46,759 nucleotides of DNA from an uncultured Clostridia bacterium (GCA_910586575.1 CAJUJQ010000005.1:1-46759); one strand, 5' to 3'; shown: positions 23,579-31,755, numbered from the stretch's first letter. Numbers and translations are program-made. Notes: generated from the sequence alone by a model not told the origin.

Positions 23579-24013
23579 TCAGCGGCATCTGCCGTGATGG
23601 TGCCCGCCGCCGTGGTGGCCGGATGCCTGTACCGTCACCGCCGCCTGGCCGGATGCCTGTGCCGTGACCGCTGTCTGGCAGGAGCCGTCACACCAGCCGC
23701 AGGCGTGCTCCGCGCCGCAATAGGCCTCGCCGTTGTGCGTGTGGTACCCGGCCTGCGTGCAGCCCTCTGCCGTGCAGAGGGGACGCGTCTGGCAAGTGCC
23801 GTCACACCAGCCGCAGGCGTGCTCCGCGCCGCAGTATGCCGTGCCGTCATGATAGTGCCTGCCCGCAACCGTGCAGCCTTCGACCTGGCAGAGGTAGTAG
23901 ACGGCCGGCTGCTGCTGTATCGCTGCCTGGCGGCAGTGCCCGCCGTGCGCCGACGCCGGAACGATCAGCAGTGCCGACACCGCCAGCAGGGCGGCGATTT
24001 TCTTCATGTGCAT
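23579..24013 (-). CDS. Small secreted Cys/His-rich repeat protein
   Basis: The 144-residue product has a signal peptide (KKIAALLAVSALLIVPASA, residues 4-22), then two near-identical 36-residue repeats containing CxxxGCTxAGxHxHxGxAYC and GAEHACGWCDGxCQT, and a His/Gly tail (GHHGGGHHHG). Regular Cys and His spacing suggests a metal-binding or disulfide-rich extracellular protein; I do not recognise a named family. ATG 24013 follows AGGAGGG; the next ATG is at 24007. The repeats are also visible in DNA, so copy number could vary by recombination. Confidence 0.7.
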   Translation of the reverse strand: MHMKKIAALLAVSALLIVPASAHGGHCRQAAIQQQPAVYYLCQVEGCTVAGRHYHDGTAYCGAEHACGWCDGTCQTRPLCTAEGCTQAGYHTHNGEAYCGAEHACGWCDGSCQTAVTAQASGQAAVTVQASGHHGGGHHHGRCR

Positions 24014-24169
24014 AAAAAGCCCTCCTTATGCAAAAGAAATACATTAAAAGATACTTCTATCTTACCACAGAAGCATCAAGAGAGCAAGCTGTTTTTCAGC
24101 ACCTTCTTTTCGGGAGCGTGCGTGAAGTTTGCCGAAACGGCAAACTATTCGACAGCTGTCCGATAAATC

Positions 24170-24560
24170 GGCGTTTATTGTGGCTGCTTTGTCTTTGCGC
24201 TCCTATCATTGCACCGCCTATTATGCACACGATACCAGCAATTTGTGGAAAAGGCATCTTCTCGCCCAATAATAGCGTTGCAAAGATAACGGCTGAAAGC
24301 GGCTCTAATTGTGACAGCCTGCCCGTTCACAAGAATGATGCCCGCTATGGCAACAGGGAATCCTTGTTCTCGTTCGCGGCATGGAATTTCCCTTTTGCCA
24401 GCAGGAATATCATAACCAATAATGCACTGCCAATCAGTGTGCGCAGAAAAACAATCCCGCAGCGGTTCATTGCAATATGGCTTGCAGCAATACCGTTCAA
24501 TCCGGATAGCGGTAATGCCGACAGATACGGAAGCAATGCGTTCGTGTCCAATTTTGATTC
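24170..24560 (-). pseudogene. Remnant of an EamA/DMT family transporter
   Basis: Minus-strand codons from about 24551 read TNALLPYLSALPLSGLNGIA and then FLRTLIGSALLVMIFLLAKG, the first two membrane segments of a drug/metabolite transporter. About 24320-24180, in another frame, reads EPLSAVIFATLLLGEKMPFP and then QIAGIVCIIGGAMIG, the last segments of the same family. The middle (about 150 residues) is missing and the frames differ, so this is an internally deleted pseudogene. No functional product is expected. Confidence 0.7.
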
Positions 24561-24690
24561 CCGCTTTCACATAATATACAGATTTCTTACCGGGTTGATA
24601 ACGGCGCAGGGCAGCGGTGGTTGTTCCAGGCTGTAAATTGCAAAATGCGCAGGAATCAGCGGCAACGGAACCGTGCGTGGATACACGCGC

Positions 24691-25635
24691 TCAGATTTGA
24701 TAATCCCAGAACTCCTCCTGCGCAAATTCCTGCTTTTCGGGCGTTTCCCTGCCGCTGGTTTTCATTTGCAGCTCGGGGTTTTTCACGCTCACCTTGGTCT
24801 GGCTGGGGATGGACTGGGTGATAAAGGCATTCGAGCCGACCACGACTCCTTCCCCGATGACGGTCGCGCCGCCAAGGATGGACGCGCCGGAGTAAATGGT
24901 TACATCGTTTTCCACCGTCGGGTGGCGCTTCGCGTGGTGGAGCGACTGCCCGCCCCTGGTGCTCATCGCGCCGAGGGTGACGCCCTGATAAATCTTCACA
25001 CGGTCGCCGATCTCGGTGGTTTCGCCGATTACGATGCCGGTGCCGTGGTCGATGAAGAAATACTTGCCAATGGTGGCGCCGGGGTGGATATCAACGCCGG
25101 TAATCGTATGGGCGTGCTCGGTCATGATACGCGGAATCAGGGGGACGCCCAGCAAAAACAGCTCATGCGCAATGCGGCTGACCATGATGGCATACAGCCC
25201 GGGGTAGCAGAGGATAATTTCATCCATGCTGTAAGCGGCGGGGTCGCCGTCGAAGGCGGCTTCCACGTCGGTATCCAGGTATTCGCGGACGTGGGGGAGC
25301 CGCGCCATAAACTGCTCGGTGAGCCGCCCCGCGCGGGTGCGCGCCTCGTCCGCGGAAACGCCGCCGTGCTGGAGCGCCTTGCCGATCTGCTTGCGCAGAT
25401 GATAGTCGACCTCTTCTAAAATACTGCCGATATAATAGGCGATCGTGGTGCTCTTGGGCTTGGTGGTGCCGAAATAGCCCGGGAACATGACAATTTGCAG
25501 CTTTTTCAGGATTTCAATCACGGTGTCGCGGTTGGGCTGGCTGTTCACGCCGATTTTGCAGATGGCAGGGTATTTCTCGTAGCTTCCCAATAGTGCGTCT
25601 ACTACGCCGCCGAGCGAATACGGTGCGTTCTCCAT
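24691..25635 (-). CDS. cysE: Serine O-acetyltransferase (EpsC/CysE type)
   Basis: Makes O-acetylserine from serine and acetyl-CoA, the first step of cysteine synthesis. The 314-residue protein is longer than minimal CysE, with an N-terminal helical domain (residues 1-140), as in the EpsC subfamily. The left-handed beta-helix has hexapeptide repeats with GVDIHPGATIGKYFFIDHGT, GIVIGETTEIGDRVKIYQGV and TLGA; the catalytic His is in DHGTG and KRHPTVENDV is also conserved. ATG 25635 follows GGAGGT; an upstream ATG at 25662 has no site. It has its own promoter at 25696-25724. No cysteine synthase is adjacent. Confidence 0.93.
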   Translation of the reverse strand: MENAPYSLGGVVDALLGSYEKYPAICKIGVNSQPNRDTVIEILKKLQIVMFPGYFGTTKPKSTTIAYYIGSILEEVDYHLRKQIGKALQHGGVSADEARTRAGRLTEQFMARLPHVREYLDTDVEAAFDGDPAAYSMDEIILCYPGLYAIMVSRIAHELFLLGVPLIPRIMTEHAHTITGVDIHPGATIGKYFFIDHGTGIVIGETTEIGDRVKIYQGVTLGAMSTRGGQSLHHAKRHPTVENDVTIYSGASILGGATVIGEGVVVGSNAFITQSIPSQTKVSVKNPELQMKTSGRETPEKQEFAQEEFWDYQI

Positions 25636-25695
25636 ATAGGGGACCTCCAATCCGGCGGGCATTCACCCGCGCAGTACAGATTTTTCAATGCACTT

Positions 25696-25724
25696 ATTAT
25701 AATATGCGGACCGGTAGAATGCAA
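25696..25724 (-). promoter_or_regulatory. Promoter of cysE
   Basis: Minus strand TTGCAT (25719-25724), 17-base spacer, TATAAT (25696-25701), about 55 bases before the start codon. Confidence 0.75.
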
Positions 25725-25929
25725 GTCCCAAAGGACAGGGGGCACGGAAATCAATTTCTTAAAATGGAAATGCGCCGGGTGCCAAAATCATGTTTCCCAA
25801 CAGGTCTAATATGGAACAAAGCTGATTCCAGGGTCCGGTATTCTTGTTGTAATTTACCGACGGGCGGATACGCACTATTGTATCCGTTAAACGGATTACA
25901 TAGTGTTGATGCCGCCTGAGACTCCAATT
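25725..25929. other. Gene-free stretch with a hairpin
   Basis: No credible gene. A hairpin at 25873-25905 pairs CACTAT with ATAGTG and GTATCCG with CGGAT-AC. It has no U-tract and could be an operator or part of a plus-strand RNA. Confidence 0.4.
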
Positions 25930-26039
25930 AAAAACGCCTGGCTCTGAGAAAACCAGGCGTTTTGGGTCTCGCTCGGTAGAACGCCACCTATACCGGGAGG
26001 GGCAGCTTCCGGACGGACAAAGCCCTGACAGCTGTTTCT
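25930..26039 (-). ncRNA. Putative small structured RNA, unclassified
   Basis: Minus strand: a promoter (TTGCCT-17-TATAAT, 26046-26074) predicts a start near 26039, and a strong terminator (AACGCCTGG ... CCAGGCGTT then TTT, 25930-25963) ends an RNA of about 110 nucleotides. Between them, AGGGC pairs with GCCCU and a GGU/ACC hairpin exposes GGCGUU, which is complementary to AACGCC of the terminator, so alternative folding is possible. It resembles neither SRP RNA (canonical GGAAGGAAGCAGC missing) nor a full T-box. cysE downstream has its own promoter, so this is probably an independent RNA. Confidence 0.5.
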
Positions 26040-26045
26040 GCGCCT

Positions 26046-26074
26046 ATTATACACGAAGGGCTTGCCAAAGGCAA
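26046..26074 (-). promoter_or_regulatory. Promoter of the putative small RNA
   Basis: Minus strand TTGCCT (26069-26074), 17-base spacer, TATAAT (26046-26051). The -35 overlaps the hairpin at 26056-26083. Confidence 0.55.
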
Positions 26075-26083
26075 GCCCTTTTT
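26056..26083 (+). terminator. Plus-strand terminator hairpin
   Basis: AAGGGCTTGCC, AAA, GGCAAGCCCTT followed by TTT on the plus strand. No plus-strand gene precedes it, so either a plus-strand RNA exists here or the hairpin mainly serves the antiporter transcript on the minus strand. Confidence 0.55.
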
Positions 26084-26097
26084 CCGTGGGTGGGAAT

Positions 26098-27027
26098 TTA
26101 CCGCACAATCAGCCAGCCCATATAGGCCGCGTAGCCCAGCGCCATCACAGTCCCCAGCCCCCGGCTGACGCCCCCGCGCCTGCGTATGAGCAATGTACAG
26201 AGCGCGGTTGCCAGAATCAGCACGGCAGCGTCCAGCAGGATTTCCCCGGAAACCTGAATGGGGCAGATGGCTGCGGAAGCGCCCAGAATCAACAGGATAT
26301 TGAACAGGTTCGAGCCGACCGCGTTGCCCAGTGCAAGCCCGCTTTCGCCCTTGACCGCCGCAGTGATGGAGGTTACCAGTTCGGGCAGCGAGGTACCGAC
26401 CGCGACAATGGTTAAGCCAATCAGCGCTTCCGACAATCCGAACATCCGCGCGATACCGGTCGCGCCGTCAATCGTCAGGTCGCCGCCCAGCACGATACAT
26501 GCCAGGCCGAGCACAAGGTTCAGCGGGATGGTCCAAATGGGCGTGTTCAGCTCGGCGCTGTCCGGTTCGGTGTGGTTGGAAAGCGCTTCCCGCACCAGTA
26601 CCGCCATATAGGCGACCAGCGCCGCCAGAAACGCCAGCCCCCAGGGCCGCCCGATCCTGCCGTTAAAAAAGGTAAGCACCGCGAGCAGCACCGCTGCCGC
26701 CAGGCCAGACAGCGGCAGGTCCCGCCGCAGCAGGCTGGTGTCGGCTTCCATCGGCGCGATGGCCGCGCTGATGCCGACAACCGCCAGCAGGTTAAACAGG
26801 TTCGAGCCGATGACATTGCCGACCGCGATTTCATTTGCGCCCTTGAGCGCCGCCGTAATGCTGACCGACAGCTCGGGCGCGCTGGTGCCAATCGCGACAA
26901 TGGTCAGCCCGACTACGACAGACGGGATGCCCAGCCGCCGCGCGGCGGCGCACGCGCCCTCTACAAAACGGTCGGCGCCCCAGACGAGCAGGGCGAACCC
27001 CAGCGCTAACAATACAAATGACAACAT
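26098..27027 (-). CDS. CaCA-family cation antiporter (YrbG-like), probable Mn2+/Ca2+ exporter
   Basis: The 309-residue membrane protein has two homologous halves, each with an alpha repeat: VVGLTIVAIGTSAPELSVSI (residues about 38-57) with GNVIGSNLFNLL, and LIGLTIVAVGTSLPELVTSI (about 205-224) with GNAVGSNLFNIL. These GTSxPE and GSNLFN motifs bind the cation in Na+/Ca2+ exchangers. About ten membrane spans are visible. ATG 27027 follows GGAGG. The gene lies behind a perfect-consensus promoter and a yybP-ykoY-type riboswitch leader, which in other bacteria senses Mn2+ and controls exporters, so Mn2+ export is a likely role (inference). Confidence 0.9.
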   Translation of the reverse strand: MLSFVLLALGFALLVWGADRFVEGACAAARRLGIPSVVVGLTIVAIGTSAPELSVSITAALKGANEIAVGNVIGSNLFNLLAVVGISAAIAPMEADTSLLRRDLPLSGLAAAVLLAVLTFFNGRIGRPWGLAFLAALVAYMAVLVREALSNHTEPDSAELNTPIWTIPLNLVLGLACIVLGGDLTIDGATGIARMFGLSEALIGLTIVAVGTSLPELVTSITAAVKGESGLALGNAVGSNLFNILLILGASAAICPIQVSGEILLDAAVLILATALCTLLIRRRGGVSRGLGTVMALGYAAYMGWLIVR

Positions 27028-27044
27028 GTTACTTCCTCCATCCA

Positions 27045-27234
27045 GCAGGCCGGTACGGGCCTGTTTTTTTACCCCGGCAAGCAAAAAGAAAGAGACTTTT
27101 CTTGCCGGAGGCGGAACGCTCCGCCCAAGCAATAAAAGTCTCGCGTCTTTTTGGAGTGCGGCGCCGGGCCTTTCAGCCGTACTGACGACAGCCGCAAACA
27201 TCCCCTACGGGATGCACGCTACTCCCCCTTATAT
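27045..27234 (-). promoter_or_regulatory. yybP-ykoY (Mn2+) riboswitch with expression platform
   Basis: The leader starts near 27234. AUAAGGGGGAGUAGC (27219-27233) is the 5' signature, GUCGUCAGUACGG follows about 30 bases later, and GAGACUUUUAUUGC (27129-27142) closes P1 by pairing with AUAAGG. Downstream, AGACUUUU can instead pair with AAAAGUCU to make a long hairpin around 27092-27142, while CCGGCAAGAAAAG can pair with CUUUUUGCUUGCCGG. The two structures exclude each other. A GGCC-rich hairpin lies just before the ribosome site. The layout fits the Mn2+-sensing riboswitch controlling a cation exporter. Confidence 0.82.
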
Positions 27235-27240
27235 GCCCTT

Positions 27241-27269
27241 ATTATACCTTCTTTTGGGACGATTGTCAA
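27241..27269 (-). promoter_or_regulatory. Consensus sigma-A promoter of the antiporter
   Basis: Minus strand TTGACA (27264-27269), 17-base spacer, TATAAT (27241-27246): a perfect match, consistent with expression being limited by the riboswitch rather than the promoter. Confidence 0.88.
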
Positions 27270-27341
27270 GAATCAGGAACCGCCTTTTTCAGTTTTCCCG
27301 AAACGCGCGGATTGATACGCTGTCTGTGCCTTCCAGACAGG

Positions 27342-28316
27342 TCAGTTATCTGCCGGGAAACGGATACCGGCGGACTGCCGCGCCTGGGTCAGGATACGGC
27401 TCACCAGCAGGGACTGCTCCAGGGCCTTTTGGCAGGCGCTGTAATCCCCCTCCCGTATCTGCCGCAGGAAGGTGCGGAACTCCGCTTCCATGCGGTGCTG
27501 TGTCGGCGTTTGGAGCGTTTCCCCGGTTCCGTTGTTCAGGTGCAGGCGTACCCCTTCGCAGAGGTTCGCCGGGGTTTCCTGCATCAAATAACCCTCTGTC
27601 CCCTGGATCAGGTACCGGCTCGGCGCGGAGCAGTCCTTGGCGGCAATGCTGACCGCCTGGAAACCCGGATATGCCAGCGTCAGAATCCCGCTGGTATCAA
27701 TCCCGCGCGCCATATTGGCGTGGTATGCTGCCTGTTCCGGCGCACCGAACAAACCTGCCAGCCAATGCACGTTATACAGGTTCAAATCCATCAGCGCCCC
27801 GCCGGACTGCGCCGGGTCAAAGGCCGGCGCTGTTTCGCCGCGCCGGAACGCGTCATAGCGGCTGCTGTATTGGCTGAAATTGCAGCTGACCAGCCTGATT
27901 TCCCCAATCCGGGGCAGTAACGATTTCAGCGCGGCGTAGTCCGGCTGATACAGGGTTGTAATGGCTTCGTACAGGAATACGTGCTTTTCCCGTGCCAGCG
28001 CGGCCAGTTCCTCCGCTTCGCGGCAATTGCTGGCAAGCGGCTTTTCAACGATGACGTGACGCCCCTGCGCAAGCGCTTCCTTCGCCATCGGCATATGCAG
28101 GGCGTTCGGTACGCCGAGGTAAATGGCGTCTGTCTCCGCCAGCATGGCGGGATAATTCGTGTATACCGCCGAAATGTCGTTTTCCGCAGCAAGCTGCGCC
28201 GCCTTTAAGGCGCTTCTCGGCGTGGAACACAGCCCGACTGGCTCCCAGCCCCACGCGCGGAGCCTGGGGAGCACCGTTTGGACGATCATCCCGGTTCCTG
28301 CAATTGCTAATTTCAT
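27342..28316 (-). CDS. Gfo/Idh/MocA family oxidoreductase
   Basis: The 324-residue protein has a Rossmann domain (KLAIAGTGMIVQTVLPRL at the start, VPNALHMPMAKEALAQGRHV near residue 70), the EKPLASNCREAEEL signature near residue 92, and a C-terminal domain including GGALMDLNLYNVHWLAGLFG (about 190-209). It resembles the small dehydrogenases of the dihydrodiol/xylose dehydrogenase-like branch. The substrate is not readable. The start at 28316 follows GGAGG. It ends about 70 bases before the antiporter promoter. Confidence 0.88.
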   Translation of the reverse strand: MKLAIAGTGMIVQTVLPRLRAWGWEPVGLCSTPRSALKAAQLAAENDISAVYTNYPAMLAETDAIYLGVPNALHMPMAKEALAQGRHVIVEKPLASNCREAEELAALAREKHVFLYEAITTLYQPDYAALKSLLPRIGEIRLVSCNFSQYSSRYDAFRRGETAPAFDPAQSGGALMDLNLYNVHWLAGLFGAPEQAAYHANMARGIDTSGILTLAYPGFQAVSIAAKDCSAPSRYLIQGTEGYLMQETPANLCEGVRLHLNNGTGETLQTPTQHRMEAEFRTFLRQIREGDYSACQKALEQSLLVSRILTQARQSAGIRFPADN

Positions 28317-28577
28317 CCTGTTTCCTCCATCATTTTTTATACAGTATACAATCTTTTTGCATCAAAAACAAGCGCGTTAAAAAGAGGCGGCTTTGTTTAT
28401 TTTTCAGATTTGCTCATTTAGAGCAGAAAAGATATATTTTCCAAGATGCCGCCATCCTGCGCAGTGTGTCCGAAAATATCATTCGCCGCCGCTGTCCAAG
28501 CGGAAGCGGCGGCGCTTCTATTTCCATGCGGCGGTGCATAGGAATGTAGTATCGACACGCAGGAGGGGGAAGCGGCA
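28317..28577. other. Upstream region of spoIIID with a 9-bp hairpin
   Basis: GCCGCCGCT (28485-28493) pairs perfectly with AGCGGCGGC (28505-28513). No U-tract follows. I could not find a convincing sigma-E promoter for spoIIID by eye. Confidence 0.4.
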
Positions 28578-28826
28578 TTGAAGGGCTTACCGGAGGAACG
28601 CGCCGTTATGCTGGCGCAGTACATCATTGAAGAAGAAGCAACCGTGCGGCAGGCGGCGGCACGGTTTGGGATATCAAAATCAACGGTACATAAAGACGTA
28701 ACCGAGCGCTTGCGGCAGCTCAACCGTCCGCTGTATCTTCAGGTGCAGGCGGTACTGAATAAAAACAAGCAGGAACGCCATATCCGCGGCGGGCTGGCGA
28801 CGCGGGAGAAATACCGCCACAAATAA
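28578..28826 (+). CDS. spoIIID: Stage III sporulation transcriptional regulator SpoIIID
   Basis: The 82-residue protein is a small helix-turn-helix regulator of the mother-cell line in sporulation. It has EERAVMLAQYIIEEEATVRQ, then the recognition helix ARFGISKSTVHKDVTERL (residues about 27-44), and the basic C-terminus HIRGGLATREKYRHK typical of SpoIIID. TTG 28578 is used as start because AGGAGGGG lies eight bases upstream and no ATG fits. Length is normal for the family. Its presence shows that the organism makes, or recently made, endospores. Confidence 0.94.
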   Translation: MKGLPEERAVMLAQYIIEEEATVRQAAARFGISKSTVHKDVTERLRQLNRPLYLQVQAVLNKNKQERHIRGGLATREKYRHK

Positions 28827-28923
28827 GCGTCAAACCCGCGGACAGGCAAAAAAGCCCGCCGGTGCGCATGACGGGCACACCGGCGGGGGATTGGATTCCG
28901 TTTTCCGGGCAAAGCAGGAATGC

Positions 28924-29166
28924 TCAGTTTTGGGAAAGCTCGTGCAGGCAGTCCTCGCAAAGGTTCCGGCCCTTGAAATGGATTACGTTTTTCGCGTTGC
29001 CGCAGAAAATGCAGGCAGGCTCATATTTCTTGAGAATAATTTGGGAACCGTCAACATAGATTTCCAATGCGTCCTTGACCTCGATGTCCAATGTGCGGCG
29101 CAGCTCAATCGGCAGGACAATGCGACCTAATTCATCTACTTTTCTGACAATACCAGTCGATTTCAT
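28924..29166 (-). CDS. AbrB/SpoVT-family transition-state regulator
   Basis: The 80-residue protein begins with the swapped-hairpin DNA-binding domain STGIVRKVDELGRIVLPIEL and RRTLDI, as in AbrB/Abh/SpoVT. The C-terminal 30 residues carry CIFCGN and CEDC, a small zinc-ribbon-like pair not found in Bacillus AbrB but common in clostridial homologues. ATG 29166 follows AAGGAGTG. It is divergent from spmA, with about 100 bases between them, so it could regulate the sporulation gene pair. Confidence 0.9.
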   Translation of the reverse strand: MKSTGIVRKVDELGRIVLPIELRRTLDIEVKDALEIYVDGSQIILKKYEPACIFCGNAKNVIHFKGRNLCEDCLHELSQN

Positions 29167-29269
29167 TTGGAAACACTCCTTCAAAGAATATTTTTCAATT
29201 TCTTCTTCTCCGTCCATATGAAGGCGGAGCCAACCCATACGCTGTATGGCCTTGAAAGGGGGGCGCAAA

Positions 29270-29881
29270 TTGCTTTCGTGGATCTGGGCCGCCTTTCTTG
29301 TGCTCAGTTTTGTTTGTGGCGCCGCGACCGGCAGGCTTGGGCAGGTGACGGCCGCCATGGCAGCGGGCGCCGGGCAGGCCGTAGCCCTGCTGGTGTCCAT
29401 CACCGGCCTTATGTGCTTTTGGTCGGGGATGATGGAGGTCATCTCACGCGCAGGGCTGGCAGGGGCGATAGCGCGCCTGCTGCGGCCTGTGCTGCGTCCG
29501 CTGTTCGGCGAGGCATCCAGGGATGCGCAGGCCATGGAGGCAGTCAGCGCGAATGTGACGGCAAACCTGCTGGGGCTTTCCAATGCGTCCACACCCATCG
29601 GCCTGCGTGCCGCAGAGCGCTTATATGCGGTCTGTGGCGGGCGCGGCGCGCCGGATGCGGTGTTGACGCTGGTGACGCTGAACTCCGCTTCTATCCAGCT
29701 GATCCCCTCTACCGTTGCCGCGGTGCGCGCCTCTTTGGGGGCGGCTGCGCCGTTTGACATTATGCCGGCGGTCTGGGGGGCTTCGGTCGTCTCGGTGCTG
29801 GCGGTGGTTTTTGCCGGACGTGTGCTGCGTCCCGTTTTTCCGGACACTGCGCGGGAAATGGAAAAACATAGCAGGAAATGA
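29270..29881 (+). CDS. spmA: Spore maturation protein A
   Basis: The 203-residue membrane protein starts best at TTG 29270 (LSWIWAAFLVLSFVCG), where AAAGGGGGG lies at the right distance and the N-terminus matches known SpmA; an ATG at 29246 would add eight residues. Motifs include LMCFWSGMMEVISRAGL and ANVTANLLGLSNASTPIGLR (about residues 103-122). SpmA and SpmB form a nucleoside-transporter-like (Gate domain) pair needed for spore core dehydration. spmB follows after 144 bases. Confidence 0.92.
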   Translation: MLSWIWAAFLVLSFVCGAATGRLGQVTAAMAAGAGQAVALLVSITGLMCFWSGMMEVISRAGLAGAIARLLRPVLRPLFGEASRDAQAMEAVSANVTANLLGLSNASTPIGLRAAERLYAVCGGRGAPDAVLTLVTLNSASIQLIPSTVAAVRASLGAAAPFDIMPAVWGASVVSVLAVVFAGRVLRPVFPDTAREMEKHSRK

Positions 29882-30025
29882 CAAAACATGTAAGCTCTTT
29901 TTACAATTAGTATTATGAACTTACTTAACTGTAAATTTTGTCAAACGCTGTCGAGGCAAAAAATAATTTTGTTTCTGGCGGAAAAAGACGGATTCTGCCG
30001 AGAAAAAAGACGGAGGGCGTTCGAT

Positions 30026-30544
30026 ATGGATGGGTTGACATCCGCAGTGGTGCCGCTGCTGCTTGCCGCGGCAGGGGTTTACGCTTTGTATAACAACGTT
30101 GATGTATTCCCCGCGTTTTTAACGGGGGCAAAGGAGGGGCTGCATACAGCCGTCGGAATCCTACCTACGATGGTGGGAATGCTGACGGCGGTATATATGC
30201 TGCGGGCGTCCGGCTGCATCGACCTGCTCGGGCAGGCGCTTGCGCCGGTGCTGACGCGGCTGGGCATCCCGGCGGAATGTGCGGCGCTGGTGCTCCTCAA
30301 GCCGGTATCCGGCGGGGGAGGACTCGCGCTCGGCAGCGAGGTCATGCGTCAGGCAGGGCCGGACAGCTATGCGGGGCGCGTGGCCGCCGTCATGCTGGGC
30401 GCGTCGGAAACCAGTATCTACACCATCAGCCTGTATTGCAGCCACGTGGGGCTGCGCCGCACGCGGTACGCGCTTCCGGCGGCGCTGCTGGGGGATTTGG
30501 CCGCGTTCACTGCTTCCGCGTTTTTTGTCAGGCTGCTGTTCTGA
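30026..30544 (+). CDS. spmB: Spore maturation protein B
   Basis: The 172-residue membrane protein has AAAGVYALYNNVDVFPAFL and GAKEGL near the N-terminus, then LKPVSGGGGLALGSEV and MLGASETSIYTISLYC, all SpmB hallmarks (Gate domain). ATG 30026 follows GGAGGG; upstream ATG 29915 has no site and would add an atypical 37 residues. It forms the functional pair with SpmA. Confidence 0.93.
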   Translation: MDGLTSAVVPLLLAAAGVYALYNNVDVFPAFLTGAKEGLHTAVGILPTMVGMLTAVYMLRASGCIDLLGQALAPVLTRLGIPAECAALVLLKPVSGGGGLALGSEVMRQAGPDSYAGRVAAVMLGASETSIYTISLYCSHVGLRRTRYALPAALLGDLAAFTASAFFVRLLF

Positions 30545-30798
30545 GACATTGCCCCGGCGTACCGGCAGTGCCAAAAAACAACAATAACCGACCTCCTGAT
30601 TACTATTATATCGACTGATTCTCATTTGTCCAGTAGGAAAAAGCAGATTTGGCAATTCAGTCAATAATTTCCGGTTCTGGACAGCTGTTTTTCAACATAT
30701 TATCATGACAAATGCAACTTTTTGCCATGATAAAGATAATATTCTCTTGAAGATTGAAAGATTATAGGAGTTTCTTTGTAAAAAATAGAAATGCTGGC
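30545..30798. other. AT-rich gene-free stretch with a hairpin
   Basis: A hairpin at 30700-30733 pairs TTATCATG with CATGATAA and, further in, CAAA with TTTG. It has no U-tract and could be an operator. No gene is seen. Confidence 0.45.
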
Positions 30799-30836
30799 AA
30801 AAAAAAAGCTGGAAGCGCAGCGGGTGCGCTTCCAGC
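30799..30836 (-). terminator. Terminator of the thl-crt-hbd cluster
   Basis: GCTGGAAGCGCA (30808-30819) pairs with TGCGCTTCCAGC (30825-30836), a 12-bp perfect stem; the minus strand then has T8 (30800-30807). Confidence 0.92.
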
Positions 30837-30867
30837 CATTTTTGTAGAAAGCTGTAAAGTCTGTCAA

Positions 30868-31755
30868 TCAGCGGGTCGTCAGCTCGCCGCCGGGAACTTC
30901 CTTGCCGTTCTCGTCATAGGTAAAGAAGCCCTTGCCGGTCTTGACGCCGAGCCAGCCTGCACGGACCATCTTGCGGAGCAGGGTGTGCGGGCGGTACTTC
31001 GGGTCGCCAGTCTCGCGGTACAGGGTCTCCATAATCGCCAGGTTGACGTCGTGGCCAACCAGGTCGGCGGTATGGAGCGGGCCGGACTTCATGCCGGCGC
31101 CGTTCTGCATCGCAATATCGATATCAGACGGGGAAGCAAGGCCGTCGGCGTAGATGCCGATCGCTTCGTTCATCATCGGGATGAGGATGCGGTTCACAAC
31201 AAAGCCGGGGCCTTCGACGACGGATACCGGGGACTTGCCCAGGGAAGACATCAGCTCGAACGCGGTCTTGAAGGTCTCGTCCGAGGTCTGGATGCCGCGG
31301 GTCACCTCAACCAGCTTCATGATCTGAGCCGGGTTGAAGAAGTGGCAGCCAATGACCTTGTCCGCACGGTTCGGGACGGCGGAAGCAATCTCGGTGATGG
31401 ACAGCGCGGAGGTGTTGGTGCCGATAATGCAGTTGGCGGGCAGGATGCCGTCGAGATCCTTGAGCAGCTCTTTCTTCAGATCCATGCGCTCGAGAATGAC
31501 TTCCATAATGAAGTCGGCGTCCTTCGCAGCAGAGCGGTCAACGGAGGTCTTGAGACCGGCCAGCAGCTCATCCTTGCGTTCAGCGGTCATCTTTTCCTTT
31601 TTCACGAGGAAATTCAGGTCGCCCGTGATGGTCTTGACACCGCGGTCAATAAACTCCTGCTTGATGTCCAGCATGGTCACGTTGTGGCCGTTGGTCAGGA
31701 AAACTTCCGCAATACGCGCGCCCATGTTGCCAGCGCCAAATACACATACATTCAT
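30868..31755 (-). CDS. hbd: 3-hydroxybutyryl-CoA dehydrogenase
   Basis: Reduces acetoacetyl-CoA to 3-hydroxybutyryl-CoA. The 295-residue protein has the NAD-binding VCVFGAGNMGARIAEVFL at the start, GTNTSALSITEIA, the catalytic VIGCHFFNPAQIMKLVEV (His near residue 145) and VVNRILIPMMNEAIG. It is slightly longer than the 282-residue clostridial enzyme. It lies last in the order thl, crt, hbd; spacing to crt is 89 bases. The NADH/NADPH preference cannot be decided here. Confidence 0.94.
   Translation of the reverse strand: MNVCVFGAGNMGARIAEVFLTNGHNVTMLDIKQEFIDRGVKTITGDLNFLVKKEKMTAERKDELLAGLKTSVDRSAAKDADFIMEVILERMDLKKELLKDLDGILPANCIIGTNTSALSITEIASAVPNRADKVIGCHFFNPAQIMKLVEVTRGIQTSDETFKTAFELMSSLGKSPVSVVEGPGFVVNRILIPMMNEAIGIYADGLASPSDIDIAMQNGAGMKSGPLHTADLVGHDVNLAIMETLYRETGDPKYRPHTLLRKMVRAGWLGVKTGKGFFTYDENGKEVPGGELTTR

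Noticed and set aside
23600..23960. CRISPR-like repeat array
   Set aside because: The repeats are two coding modules of one protein, not short repeats with unique spacers.
25930..26039. T-box riboswitch for cysE
   Set aside because: GGUGGC and an ACC-rich segment recall the T-box, but the element is far too short, the UGGNACCGCG core is not intact, and cysE has its own promoter downstream.
25930..26039. SRP RNA (4.5S)
   Set aside because: GUCAGG and CCGGAAG occur, but the canonical GGAAGGAAGCAGC loop is missing and the expected pairing is not seen.
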